From positions 21,353,501 through 21,417,500 of the forward strand of contig JAQISU010000081.1 in the NCBI GenBank assembly GCA_029339505.1: DNA of 64,000 nucleotides, given 5' to 3'. Shown one piece after another: positions 1 to 12,900 of the stretch. The stretch comes from Unio delphinus. Lineage: Eukaryota; Mollusca; Bivalvia; Unionida; Unionidae. Position 1 is the stretch's first letter, and every line of letters begins with the position of its first letter. Under the pieces are notes generated by a model. The model had not been told where the DNA came from, made no database searches, and worked only from the letters and a program-made list of their open reading frames with translations. A program made the position numbers and the translations under genes.

Positions 1-424
1 AATCTGTGCAATCTTCCAATGGAATTGCATGCATTATGGATGAACTGTGTGCCACAACGGCACGATAGTAAACGATGTTAATACCCCACTATTCATTATA
101 TAATGCCAGTTGGGGTGTTATCAATCAACGTGTATTTTCGGGGGAAAAACAATAAAAATTAGTAAAACTATCTAATGCAAAGAATAACATAAATATATTA
201 TCCGTCCACTTTTTTGAATAAATCTTATTACTAAATTCCATTTAATATTCGTCCGATAATACTCCGATTTTTTACATTAGATTAGACACAAGTACACGTT
301 TATACGCCAATGCGGTGTTTGCTGAAAAAATTTTAACTATAAAGCCACGTGATAACGCGACCCCGCTTTTAACGTGATCCAATTTCTTGGACCCCGATTA
401 TCACATTATAGCAGGGTTCCACTG
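1..424. mobile_element. Right part of a Tigger/pogo-like DNA transposon (copy 1)
   Basis: This is the right end of an element cut by the window edge. It aligns by eye with 3791-4192 and with about 7037-7459, sharing the stretch around GCATTATGGATGAACTG and the terminal GGTTCCACTG, followed by a TA. The end is the reverse complement of the CAGTGGAACC start seen at 2006 and 5609. Terminal repeats beginning CAGTGG next to a TA duplication are typical of pogo/Tigger members of the Tc1/mariner superfamily. There is no open transposase frame in this part. Confidence 0.75.
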
Positions 425-426
425 TA

Positions 427-2003
427 TCTGTGCCTGTACTGGTGTAACATGTACACAAATTCAACTGAGACTTCTGCTGACTTTAAAAATCTAAACTAAC
501 TCATTGAAATTACCAGATGGTACTCTTTCTGAAATGACTGAGATTTTTTTAAATAGAATGAAATGACATTGAGAATTCTATTTTCATTTTTTTAAAATAA
601 GATTTAAACAGAAAGTTATCATTTGATTTTAATTTTAGGGAAATAAACTTGATATTGAAATGCAAGAATAAATTTTGATGCATAATTACAAACAAACAAG
701 TAAATGCACTGGACTAAAACAATCACATTTTCTTCAGTTATAAGTCTGTGCTTACATCTGAATGGACAAGTGATTCATTCAACAATAAACTATAGTTTAC
801 AAAAGAACACAAAACAGTATTTGGAAATTTAGATGGGATTATTTTCCATATTTTTACAAATCATTGGTGCACATTTTCTATACCTTGTGCAGCAAAAATG
901 AAAGTAGGGTTACTGTTGTGTAGATGTAAAATATGATGATGGTACATGTAAATTATTAGACAAGGATGTGGCTTTGGACAGGAGAATAAACATAGCGACA
1001 AAGAAAAGATGGACACACTGTGAAAATCTATTGAAATTATCAACTGCTGTGAGGGTTATATCAATGAGAGTTTACAAAGTTGAATGTCCTATTTACAACT
1101 TCATAGAATGTCATACTTGCAATAATTTACGGTAATTATGGAAACTCTTTGTATTTACTCAGTTTTATATTTGTATGTTTATCTCAGTTTATATGCATGT
1201 GAAATGGTAAATTAATTGAAGAAGAGACTCATTTCTCAATCATTCTCAAAAAAATTCCAACCATTAAAATGACTGTATGACTGAGCAAATTTCAAGTCCA
1301 GGAATGAGAGTTACTGTCTAAAAGATTGATAATATTCATGTCTGTGCAGCTTAACTCGTGATAATGATAACAGGAAGCAAGAGTCCCGTGAACTGCATAT
1401 TATACACCTGCCCTGTGTTTAATAAACTTTTATGGTATGGTAGACTCAAGATATTACTGACCAATGCATCTCAATGACCTGGATTATCTGGTCAAGGTAT
1501 ATAGTCCTTAAACTTATCATGAACATACATTTTTTTGTAAATCAAGCTTACTTGAATTGTAATCTCAGGCCTTTACACTCAAAATCAATTGGTTTCTTTA
1601 TTACCCTAAGCGGAAGCCATCCGAAATGTTTTGGTCAAAAAACCTACTCTAGAACAGCAGTTAATCTGCAAAGCAAATTTTGCTTTGAGCCACAATGGTT
1701 TTAAAAAACCTTTCGATCTTTTCATGCTAAAAAAAGCTATCCAAAAGTTTGGTTCAGGTATGTCCAGGTATGTCATGAAGAATGAATGTTACTGCGTGGA
1801 AACCATTTTTATTATGTTAATGTCAGTGAACTTGACCTATGACCTTTTGACCCCAAACTTAATTGGTAAATAAAGATAATGGAGAACTTGAGCTTTTGTG
1901 CAAAAATTAAGTCAGTTACTGACAGACATATGAACAACATCATAACAAAATATATTCTGCTTTATGGTAGGCATATAAAAATACAGATAAAGTAATCAGA
2001 ATA
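427..2003. other. AT-rich intergenic DNA, no gene recognised
   Basis: This is AT-rich sequence between two Tigger-like copies. Short frames of 60-80 codons (861-1043, 1474-1704, 1631-1873) show no domain, no biased composition and no convincing splice sites. I see no gene here. Confidence 0.6.
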
Positions 2004-2005
2004 TA

Positions 2006-4192
2006 CAGTGGAACCCTGCCATAACGCGCCCAGTGTTAATACGAAATCAGATATAGTGCGGTCGCGGCATGGCTCCTGAAATTTAGCAAATATATTAGCA
2101 CATGATTTTTTTTTCTCTTCTTCAAAGTATGTGAAATAGTATATTAAGAATTTATTGTCATTTTCTGGAAAAGAGTGTGTATGGTGAAGAGATCACATAT
2201 GAATTTGAATAAAATACAATCCTAGCAAGGTTCCTGAAATTTTAAATATATGTATGTTTATTTTTCTCGTACCGAGACATTTTTTTAATTTTAAGTATGA
2301 AAACAGTATGCAAAACGTTTTTTTTATATTCATCATTTTCGAGAGTTCTCGTATTAATTTTACTATAATACAATCGTGGTGTAGCTTATTAAATTTAACA
2401 ATTTCTCCAGGTTCTTGAAGTTTTATGCCAAAATAAGCATGTTCTCTTTGTGGTTGTCTTCAATACATTCATACAATTGTTACTCAAACAACAGCCGACG
2501 TGTGTTTCTTAATTAACTGCACACACAACCAAGCAGCGGACAATTCAGTGGTTGATAAAAGTTTCACACAGTTTAATAAACATCAAAAAACAAAAGCCGC
2601 CAACATGTTTTCTGGAGTTGGTAGTGTTATTAAACGCAATCAGTTGACCAGTAAATAATGTCTGCTTTACTAGCTGGAAATTGAGAAGGTATGAAATTTT
2701 ATAGGCTTTCAGATTAAAAACCAATTATAAAAGTGACTTGTGACCATTGCAGGCCTACTGCACTTAGTTCTCTGGTTTTACATGCGTATGGGGTTTGCTT
2801 ATGAAATCTTTAATTTCCCTTTTTTTTTTTATATTTAAAAAAATATTTTACTATTACGGAAAAGCAAGTTCACAAACTGAAGTATTTCATTGCACTTTGC
2901 ACAAAAAAGTTTATTTTTAATTTTGGGGAAGAGATCGTGTATGAATTCTAATAAATATGATGTATAATACGATAAACTATGAGAAATAGTATGTAAAACA
3001 CGGTTTCTAAAATGTATTAATTTCACTAGGTTCTTGAATTGTTATGCCTCAATAAACATTATCGGAAATATTACTTATTATTGATCCAAGAGTAAAGACA
3101 CATGTTCTTTAACTACATACATTATCAAGCAGCAGACAATGCTGCGGTTGATACAAGATTTCCACAATAAAATAAATATTTTAAAAAAACTAAAGCCGCC
3201 AACATAGTTTCTGGGCTTGGCCTTGTTATCAAGAGGGAATCATCTGACTAGTAAATAATGTTGGCTATTTTACCTGGAAATTGAAAGGGTCTGAAATTGT
3301 ACATGTGTACAGCTTTTTAAAAAAACATCAGTGGCACGTGACCATTACAGACTCACTTCATTTAGTTCTAGGATTTTTGTGTGTATGGTGTATGTTTAAG
3401 AACTCATCATTAATTTCCTAAATTTTTTTATACAAAAATATCAAAAAAATATTTTACGATTATGGAAAATCAAGTTTATAATTTGTATAGACACTGTTCA
3501 TAGACCCTGGAACATAATGAAACGTAAACTTGCTTAGTCTTTTTTAACCTAATTTGCTGTTAACTTTTCCCATTGAATTCAGACACATAATGATTTGTGA
3601 CAAAATAATTCAATAGTTTAAATATATTTGCAATTTTGCAATGGAATTACAGGTATTGTGGATTAGCTGCATGCCACGATGGTACTATATCAGACGGTAA
3701 GTAAACAGTGTTAATACTCTGTTCATGCTATATATTGGACATTAAATTCAGACACAACGATCTTGGGACAAAATTTGAATATTTTATATCTGTGCAATTT
3801 TCCAACAGAATTGCATGCATTATGGATGAACTGCATGCCGCAACGGCACGATAATAAACAATGTTATACCCTATTCCCCATTTCATTATATAACATCAGG
3901 TTATTATCGATAAATGTGTATTTTTGGGAAAAAACAATAAAAATTAGTAAAACTATTTAATGTCAAGTAATAACCTATAAATATATTATCCGTCCATTAT
4001 TTTGAATAAGTCTTATTACTGCATTCCATTTAATATTCGACCGATAATACTCCAATGTTTTACCTTCGACATGAGTACATGTATATATGCCAATGTGGTG
4101 TTTCCTGAAAAACCCTGCATTAACACGACCCCACTATTAACGTTATCCAATTTCTTGCACCCCAACTATTGCGTTATAGCAAGGTTCCACTG
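2006..4192. mobile_element. Tigger/pogo-like DNA transposon (copy 2), non-autonomous
   Basis: The element starts CAGTGGAACCCTGCCATAAC and ends with the imperfect complement GGTTCCACTG. A TA sits on both outer sides (2004-2005 and 4193-4194), the expected Tc1/mariner target duplication. The subterminal stretches rich in AACGCG are inverted relative to each other. Inside, about 2597-2870 resembles 3192-3480, so the copy carries an internal tandem duplication of about 590 bp. Each half has a conserved GCCGCCAACATG-like start context and a later short frame resembling the MEKQV start of copy 3. No full transposase survives, so the copy should move only in trans. Confidence 0.8.
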
Positions 4193-4406
4193 TAATTTGA
4201 ACACACATAAAGTATCTAATATCAGATATTGTCTGGTTTGACATCTGCTTTTATCCATTTTTACTAGTATGACAGATTAACAGGCAATATATGGATGGAC
4301 AAGACAAAACCATTATCTCTGCTACCATGATGGAATGGGAGAGAAAAACATAACAAAATACATGGACAGACAAAAAGGGTCAAATTAAAAGCCCCTTCCA
4401 CCTTAC

Positions 4407-4999
4407 CTTGCATCCGATGAACCTGAAAGACTTAAGGATATATCAACAGAAGTTTCCTTCACAAAGGTTGAAAATCTTGGATTGCTTCTATCACTGTAGG
4501 AGCTGGCAGGTGCATAAATTTCTGATTTGTGTTTAGGGTTATGCTGTTGCAGATATCTCAAATTTCTTGGTGCAGGGTCATAGTACCGTCCATTCGCAAA
4601 GTAGCCCATAGTTACATCTGAGCCTGAACAATTCAGAGTGTTAAGACTGTCTGCTTTGAGTTTTACGTCCCATGGAATTTCATAACTATGCGTCAGAGTG
4701 TTTGGCTGAGAAGACGATTGAAAAGATTTAAATTTGGGCGAATTTGGACCGATGTCAACTGGGACTGGTACACTACTATAGTACCCAGCATCAGAGAGAA
4801 AGGACTGAGAACTAAGCTGGCTTGGAGTAAAAGTGTGAAGAAATCTTGGAGATTGTGGGTTGTGCTGAATTTTTGGAGTTGCATAACAGTTTTGAGAGGG
4901 TGCAGGCTTTTGTTGTTGCTGCTGTTGTTTCTGGACAGGAACGTCTATGTAGGAAATTTTGTTTGTACTGGATTCTGTTGCACCTCCAAAATACAAGTT
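4407..4999 (-). CDS. Long cytoplasmic exon of the minus-strand membrane protein gene
   Basis: On the minus strand an acceptor TTTATTTCAG ends at 5000, and the open frame runs from 4999 with phase 0, matching the phase-0 end of the exon at 9845-9983. The frame encodes about 198 residues of low-complexity polar sequence with a run of six glutamines near residue 19 and many Ser, Pro, Tyr and Asn residues, as in a disordered signalling tail. Tyrosines in contexts such as GYYSS, SYEIP and RYYDP are possible phosphorylation sites (inference). The frame reads into TAA at 4403-4405, but that stop overlaps a perfect donor, CAAG|GTAAGG. The exon therefore either ends at 4407 in phase 2 and continues to the left, or is terminal. 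I do not recognise the family. Confidence 0.75.
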
Positions 5000-5490
5000 C
5001 TGAAATAAATTCAACTGATGCTAATAAATATTACACAAAAAAAGACTTACTAGAAAGCATCTTATATCACTCTATTTTATATATATATATATATATTTTT
5101 AGAATGAAATAAAACAATAGTGAAACATGCGTGAAACAATAATTGTGTTCTAAAAACACATATACCCATGAGATCTAATGAGATTTAACATTCTATATCT
5201 CAATGGGCATATACCTCATGATCATATAGCTACAAATTAGGGCAAGACCCAAAGGCAGCAATGCTAAAGAAAGTAAGGAAAGTATACAATATTGTTATAT
5301 TTTATTCTAAATAACAAAAAGCAAATATACTTTTTTTTTACCAAGAGCCCCAACCCATTCAAAGTCATAACCCATGAGCACCATGAGCAGTAATAAGAAT
5401 ATTATTATGTTGTATAGGAAATAGCCAATCAATTGGTAATCAATTAAAATAAGTATAATCATAATCATTATCAAACAGTGTCCTCTTACT
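5000..5490 (-). other. Intron sequence of the minus-strand gene
   Basis: AT-rich intron between the exons at 4407-4999 and 9845-9983. It holds a short AT run near 5081-5096 and no coding signal. The 8-bp target site of the hAT-like insertion, CTCTTACT, is its last part (5483-5490). Confidence 0.6.
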
Positions 5491-5608
5491 TAGTGTTGTT
5501 CCGATTATCAATTATAATCAATCATCAGTTGGTTGAGCAAAATAATAAGATAATCAATTGTGAACTCCATAATCGATTGTGTGTAAAGGGAGACTATTTT
5601 TAGGTATA

Positions 5609-5725
5609 CAGTGGAACCCCGCTATAATGCGCCCTGCCATAACGCGAATTCGGATATAACGCGGTCGTAGCATGGCTCCCGAAATTTCGTATATTCATTC
5701 ACACATGGAGAAAAAAAATTTGGAG

Positions 5726-5758
<33 letters not shown>

Positions 5759-7459
5759 CGAAATTAACTTCATTTTTGGCATGAGATTAGTTGTGACTTT
5801 TAAAATAATATGATTGTGGCATGGTTCCTGAAATTTGAAATTCATTTACATGTATTTTTATCGGACCGTGAAAATATTTGTTTAACGTACGAGAAATAGT
5901 GTGTAAAACGTTTATTATAATTTGGTGGAAGAATTCGCGTACGACTTTTAATAATAAACGATCGGAACTTAACAATTTATTCAGGTTCTTTAAGTGATTT
6001 TGGAGAAGTGATCGTGTATGAATTCTAAAATAATACGATATATACAACGTACGAGAAATAGTGTGTACAATGCTTGGTTTCTGAAATTTATCAATTTGAA
6101 CAGGTTGTGGTGAAGCTCCGTATTCTACTCTAGAAGAGGAAACTGGTTTCATTAGGTTTTTGAATTGTTAAGTCGAAGTAAACATTATCGGAAGTGTTAC
6201 TTATTACGGACCCATAAGTAAAGCCAGTAAATCATCTTTGTGATTGTCTTCCATGAATTCTGTATACAGTCGTTGCTCAAACAATAGCCGACATGGGCTT
6301 CTTATTTAACTGCAACCACAGCCAAGCAGCAGACAAAGCTGTGGTTGATACAAGAGTCGCACAATTTAATAAACATCAAAGGACGAAAGCCGCCAACATG
6401 TATGCTGTGCTTGGCGGTGTGATCAAACAACAAACAGTTGAAAGTAAATAATATCCACTTCATTATCTGTAAATTAAAAGGGTATGAAATTGTACATCCG
6501 TTTAGCTTAATTTTGTTTTATATAAAAAGTAATTCATAACCATTGCAGGCCTTCATTACTTTGTTATCGAGCTTTATCTGTTTACGTTGTTTGCTTATAT
6601 AAAAAAATATTTTACTATTATGGAAAAGCAAGTTCAAAAACGCAAGTCGTTTTCTGCTAAAGAGAAACTGTATGCCCTAGAGCAAAGAAGCAAACGTCAT
6701 TGGATATATTTTTCAAGAAATGATGAAATTTAAATTTGGAACCACACTGACTTTGTACTTTGCGCAACGATTAATTTAGCAGTTTTCACATGTTTCTTTT
6801 GATGTTCACAAAATCTGAAATAAAAGTTATTTGCACGCTGAAATCATGCGTTGATTGTTAATTATTCTTGCAGGTGTCGCATATGATAAAATTTTAGCGG
6901 TATGAAATTAGTACAGACACCGTATGTAGACCCGGGCATAGCTGCATGCAATGACCGTATGATATCAGACGGCAAGTAAATGGTTTCAATATTTTGTTCA
7001 TCCTATATTTTACACGACGAATTCAGACTATTACAAAATTATTGAATATTTTAAATCTGTATGATTTTCAATGAAATTACATCCATTATGGATGAACTGC
7101 ATGCCACGATGGCACGGTAGCATACGATGTTGATACACTTTTCATGATATAGCGATAGTCTGGTATTATCTGTCAATCTGTATTATCGTTCAAACAAATA
7201 AAAATTAGTAAATGTTTTTAATGCACAGTAATAACCTATAACTATATTAGCCATCGATTATTTTGAAGATATCTTAATTAATGCATTCCAGTTAATATTC
7301 ATCTGATGATAAGCCGACTTTTGATCATTGTACATGTATACACGTATATGTTCTCGGAAAAAAATTAAATATTGTAAAACCCTGCATTAACGCGACCCCG
7401 CTTTTAACGCGATCCGATTTTATGGACCCCGATCATCGCGTTATATCGGGGTTCCACTG
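5609..7459. mobile_element. Tigger/pogo-like DNA transposon (copy 3), nested
   Basis: The terminal repeats are CAGTGGAACCCCGCTATAAT and, at the other end, GGGGTTCCACTG, with TA on both sides. A remnant start of a transposase reads MEKQVQKRKSFSAKEKLYAL from 6619, then stops about 38 codons in. A basic N-terminus of this kind followed by a helix-turn-helix is typical of CENP-B/Tigger transposases. A poly-A run lies near 5732-5757. The copy sits inside the hAT-like element, so it is the younger insertion. Confidence 0.85.
6619..6735 (+). pseudogene. Truncated N-terminus of a Tigger-type transposase
   Basis: An ATG at 6619 opens a frame with a Lys/Arg-rich start and an FSAKEKLYALEQ-like helix, resembling the CENP-B-type DNA-binding N-terminus of pogo/Tigger transposases. 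It ends at a stop after roughly 38 residues, and no DDE catalytic region follows before the right terminal repeat. A related but shorter start occurs in copy 2 near 3462. I treat it as a dead fragment. Confidence 0.55.
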
Positions 7460-8057
7460 TATATGCAAAGCACAAAGGTTAGTAAAACTCTCAGCCACTA
7501 AAGCTGACCTGAAATTTATTAATCCCTTTACAACTACAAATAAAAAAAAACCTTATGATTTATAATTAGGAACATATTGTTATATGGTCAAGTTGTTAAA
7601 TTGTTGAGTTAATAAATTTAAACACATTTTGTTGATTTGTTTCAGTTAATTCCAACATCTTTTGTAGTATTTATAAACAATGACAAACAAGAAAATCATG
7701 TCCTTCTATACTTTAAATTATAGACACATCACATATAAACGAAAGAATTTCAGGGGATTGTAGCAGTATTTCAGTTACATATGACTGATCAGCCATAAAA
7801 AGTTGCATTAATTTAACAAAATTATAGAACAAAAGTAACACACAATGTAATATTATTGTCAGGTTAAAGTATACATGTCATTAAAAGAGATTACTCCTGT
7901 ACATTTATAAACATCTTGAACTCTTGATCAAAGATATAACTGTTTAACAAAAATTAAAATTTGCTCTCAGTAACCGATTATAATCGATGATCAGTTGGTT
8001 AAGGGGGACCGATTATTGATTATAAATTTCTGACCAATTCCCATCACTACTCTTACT

Positions 8058-9844
8058 TGACCCACTGGCCCCACCCATGGAGGCAACAGTAAAAAATGGG
8101 ATAAAGTGAATGAAGATAGGGGTTATCTGAATGTTAGAAAACAAAATAACCAAAGAATGCCTTGTGTTTGTGCCATTATCACTCCATTAACGTGCTCTCG
8201 GCAAAAGTGGTAATAAAAGAAGCGCAGTATGTAATATTTCAATCAATACAAAAGGAAAAGGGGGGTTACAGTAACATAATTAATGAAAATCCTGAACCAA
8301 AAGGTGTCCCCAATACAATTCTTCTCTCCATGGCCTAATCCAAGGCAGAGTAGTGAGAAGGGGAGTATTTGATATTATATTTCAAAAATGAAATGAATTG
8401 ATACATCAGTAATGGAAGTAAGGAAAGACCCTATAGCCCTACCCAAGGCAGGTGTGGTACTTAGAAAATGAGAATATGTGATGATATTACATTCTATATA
8501 TGAAGAAAATTGGCTTAACGTTTACAGAAATACAAGTGACCAAAAGATGTAATGTATGATTTAAGCAATCTTCATCTATGTAATCACATAAGGAAAACAG
8601 CTTGTTAAGAATTTTGCATTATGAGCATTGGGTCTTTGCACGGGAGTTAGGGGGATTGGAGGGTGGGAGGAGGTTTTGGAATTTTGGAAGTCTGTGAGTA
8701 CTGAATGTCAACTTCATCTATTGGAAAAGTATGTTATCAATTGTTCCACAGGTTTTGCACACCTACATAACTAACAAGGCATTTATTTAAAAAGGCAATT
8801 TTTCATCAAAATAAGAATTTGTAATTAAATTTTTTTACAGTCAACACAAACTCTTATATAGCTGATCTTTTAATCTGCTATTGAGGAACAACTGAAAACA
8901 AAAACAATGTATGCATGATGAAGGATACAATGCTAGAAACCATAAGACTAAGTGTTAACATTTTTCCAAAACATTTCCCAAAAATATTCATTTTATGGTA
9001 AAAATTCCCAATACTAGAAGTGGCGTCCCAAAAGTTTTACTGTTGGAATCATTATTTAGCAAGATCTGAGACTAAAATTCACTGCAAAGGGGGGAGGGAC
9101 AAATGTTAGTATTGTCAATAAACAAGGAATTAACACAATACATTTTCATTTACTTATCAAATGGAAACTGGAGAAGCTTTATTATTTTTCTCTTACATTA
9201 ATTACGATCATGCTTCACAGTAATCTTGACACAGTTTTTTGTCAGACTGATCAGCAAAACCTGAATATATTTGATCAAGACTGATAACTATGACACCACT
9301 ACAAGAGCCATTCACAAGCTCAAACAAAACTGGAAAGGCAGTGGTATAATGACCAGAAGCTTGAGCTTTCAGATGTTTTTAATTTCTTTTTCATGCAAGT
9401 TAAAGATATTTGACATCACCTATTTTACACATGAAGCTTCCAAACTGTTTAGATACACCATTGAAAAGTTGAAATCATAGAGTAGCTGAGGATGTGGGAT
9501 AAAAAAAATGATAAAGGTTTCTATTCATTACAATTGTAAAGCAAGATAATCACAATATCAACAATACTAGCTTATGTACCATGAAAAAAAATCTACAAGC
9601 GAAAATCAGACGAGCTAAACTATAATGCAGTGATCCATACAATTGCAAAATATACCTATACACAATATAACGTTCCATGTAAGGCTGTGTTCTACTAGGG
9701 TAAGTTATACATTGCATTTTTCTATTATTTAATGTACTGGGAACAAATAACGCATCTGCCTTGTAGAATGGACTAAATTATAATGATGTGCATTATAATG
9801 AGAAATTGTGACATCCTTAAACTCACTCCACTGTGAAGGCTTAC
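8058..9844 (-). other. Intron sequence, nothing recognised
   Basis: AT-rich sequence within the long intron upstream of exon 4407-4999. The frame at 9271-9480 has no domain features. I see no RNA gene or repeat boundary. Confidence 0.5.
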
Positions 9845-9983
9845 TTCTTGTGTCTCCATGCGATGGTCTTCCAGCATCTGTGTGGCCCACTCTAAGAGGC
9901 CCATGGCATCAGACGGAACGCTGAGTACTGGATCCTTCTTGTGCATAAGCACCAGGACACGACACAGCTGGTGGATCACACCT
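9845..9983 (-). CDS. Cytoplasmic exon (46 codons) of the minus-strand membrane protein gene
   Basis: The exon is bounded by an acceptor TTTTCTTGCAG and a donor GAA|GTAAGC. It starts with one base completing a codon (phase 2) and ends in phase 0. It encodes an amphipathic, probably helical stretch containing HQLCRVLVLMHKKDPV and SDAMGLLEWATQMLEDH. The phase joins exactly to the exon at 15577-15739 before it (TYK|G) and to 4407-4999 after it. The frame is conserved-looking, with no stops. It probably forms a small helical domain with the preceding exon; I cannot name it. Confidence 0.8.
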
Positions 9984-12900
9984 CTGCAAGAAAAGAACCA
10001 AGTGCAAAGCTATTTGACACTACCACTGAACTATAGTTCTATATACATGTCTTTTGTTACACTTGTACAATGAGCTAGCACCAAAACAGCATGCTAACAG
10101 CTGAAAATATTCCAATATGTATGGTTGGGAAAAACAACATTTATATCTAAAGCTTTCATATTACAATATATGGTGCATACTGATTCTTTATAAAGTAAAA
10201 AATTCATACCAGCTACATTGCTTTTACCTTGTGCATCAAACAGTGACCCCATGTTTTTGTGTTGTAAATAGATTCCACTCAATATTCAGCTTCAAATTGG
10301 CAGTGCCATTGCTGGGTAAGTTACTTGAGCCTGTTTTGTTCTCTTTAGCTTGTAGAGTTTTCATGATCACTGATAATGTCTTTAGATAAAAATTCAATCA
10401 TCAAATATCAATCTGATATTCTTTATTTCATGATTTCACTGGTAATGAAAGCAGAGTCATTAGAATTTGTGGCGGAATATCTGATCACTTCTAATTAGCT
10501 ATTTAGGGTTTATCTTATGTTAGGATATCATATGAACTTCCAAAAAGCATGTTTCACTTGAGGGGGTTTTCCCACCAGGAGGCACTGTGAATTGACCATA
10601 CAAGTGGCAGTTGTGGAAAAAAATGCCGGGACACCCATCCAAACTTGCACTACACTAAAATGTGGAAGGGACCTTCAGATACCTTGGCAAGGTTTTACTC
10701 CCAAAGTTGAGTGGTTCAAATCTTATATTTTAAGTCAGTTTTAGAAGAAACGTCCCTCAACCATGGCATGCTAGGAAAAACACATGCAGTAAGAAGCAGC
10801 CATTTCTTTGACCAGAAAAGGAGTATAAATATTATGGACCAAAGTTAACTTTCTTCAGTTATTTTATGATCGAATGTTTAATTCCCAAGTACTGATTTTG
10901 ATGCAAGGAATAACAAGAACATTACAAAGTTAATTATTTTCTTCACGATCCCTAAACTTTATTCATTAGAATGCATCAAAAAATTTAAAACTATGACAAG
11001 AATTTTCTCTAGTAATTTATAACACAATGTTCAATGGTACTCTTGTTTTGTAAAATATGTTATATTTTCATGACTAACAACATTATACAACTATTGACTT
11101 TTGATGAGTTTCATGCAACTATCAATCTAAACAAAAAAAGCTGTATTCACCAAAGTTACCAGCTGGGGAAAATATGTTTTCTGCTAAATTTTAATTTAAC
11201 ACATGAAATCTAATGTTACTAAGTTGTTTATGATAAGAATTAGTTTTCTGTTATTACTGCCTTACTAGTATTGACAAAACATTCATTCAGGTTTTGACTG
11301 TATAAATAAAACCAACACACAATGAAAGTTTGACAAATAGAAATTTTTTTTAATATAGCTAATAAAGTACTGACATTTAATAATCTGAAAAGTTAAACGA
11401 GAAAATGAAAACAAAAATGATTAAAACAAATTTGTCCTTTCTCCCACTAATTCTGTCCAAAGTTTAAAAACTTTGAGCAAAATGTTTTTTTTTCGAGAAT
11501 ACTTACATGATCGTAATACATTCTAAGAGCTACTACTACAAGACTAAAAATATGGAGCTAAGAAGCTACAAACTTTCTGCCCACATCTTTTTGCAGTTAA
11601 GAGTGATCTCCCCCTGATACAAGGATTGGTGCCATAAACTGTGAATACTTCAGTTACTATTGGAGTGGACTGCACACTATCTTGATAGAAGTAACTGCAG
11701 GGAGACTGAGAGGATGTTTGTGCATTATGATCGGGTAGTATTATGAAAGAAACATTATACAAAAAAATTGGTTTCTTCTTCAAATATGCTACCCACTCAT
11801 AATTATTTTCTGGATCAAATACTGATTTTTAAAATTTTAATTCGTATGTAACTATTTACAACATATTCAACCATCGGTAAAGTAGGCGAGTGCCTTACAT
11901 AATTATTTAATGTTAAAGATGCATGTCTTGCACACTTATACCTTCTGGATGAGCACCATGGTCCATTCGGATACCATTCAGAAGGTGCAAGAGTGCAACA
12001 CACTCAGACACAGGCTGTTTATAGGAGCCTTTTCATCACCTTATTTTTACTTCTTCAATCATTATAGATTCCAACGTACCAACTTTCACTGATGATCTCA
12101 ATTCTGTGATTTTCTTACTGAACTGTTTTTGTTCAAGCATTAGAGTTATTCTCTGTGATTTTACTGTATGGAAAACATGCAAAATAAATCGCCAGCAACA
12201 CTAGTAAATGAAAGAGGAAGTAAATTTCTAAAAGAAATTTAATAAATCGAATTACATTAAAGTTTGTCTGTTATTTATATATGTCGTAAGTTCAGGCTGA
12301 GTTGTGCGGGATGAAGCAGGAAGCTGATGTTTATTAGCTAAAGTGTATTTCGTGGGTACCTTCATGCCCAATAGCGAAATCACATTTACACAATTTGCAA
12401 AATGTAAAGTTTTCTCCTTTACTATATGGTTTCACAAATCTTCATGAAGACAAGATACAGTGATAGCGGTAACTATTGCAAAATCCAATATGGTGGATAA
12501 AAACATATATGGTAGCCTCAATTTTGAATGAACCAATTGTATTGTAGAACTGTATTTCTATATACATGTGAAACATTTCTACTGAAATAGGAGCAAGTGG
12601 CTGTTCTAAACTGAAAATTCTATGGAATTTTTTTAAAAATTTATCTACAATAAATATAAGTAATTTTGGCCCAAAAAAACGTACATTTGTATTCAGGTCC
12701 AAAATTCGGGACAGTTGGAAGCTATGCATACATACTCACACATTCTCTCGTCAGAAGGAATTGTTCAGCTGAAATACGATTCTCACAAAGCTAGCTTTGA
12801 ATTGGTCAGCTCTTAAGATAAAAAGCCCTATCCTGACTATATAGCCCAACATTGGTCCAGTACTTTGTTAGAGACCATGTGCCAGGAAGATATATGGGAC

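Larger units (their letters stand above)
5491..8049. mobile_element. hAT-like element (copy A) interrupted by a Tigger-like insertion
   Basis: The left end begins TAGTGTTGTTCCGATTATC and the right end finishes CCCATCACTA. An exact 8-bp duplication, CTCTTACT, flanks it (5483-5490 and 8050-8057), as expected of hAT transposition. Removing the Tigger-like insertion at 5609-7459 and one copy of its TA duplication leaves about 706 bp, close to the uninterrupted 704-bp copy at 27114-27817. No transposase frame is present, so this is a non-autonomous (MITE-like) family. It lies in an intron of the minus-strand gene. Confidence 0.85.

Noticed and set aside
4985..4999. ENLYFG-like peptide at the exon junction, reminiscent of an engineered protease site
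   Set aside because: It arises by joining two natural exons, lacks the Gln of the true site, and there is no vector sequence nearby; coincidence.
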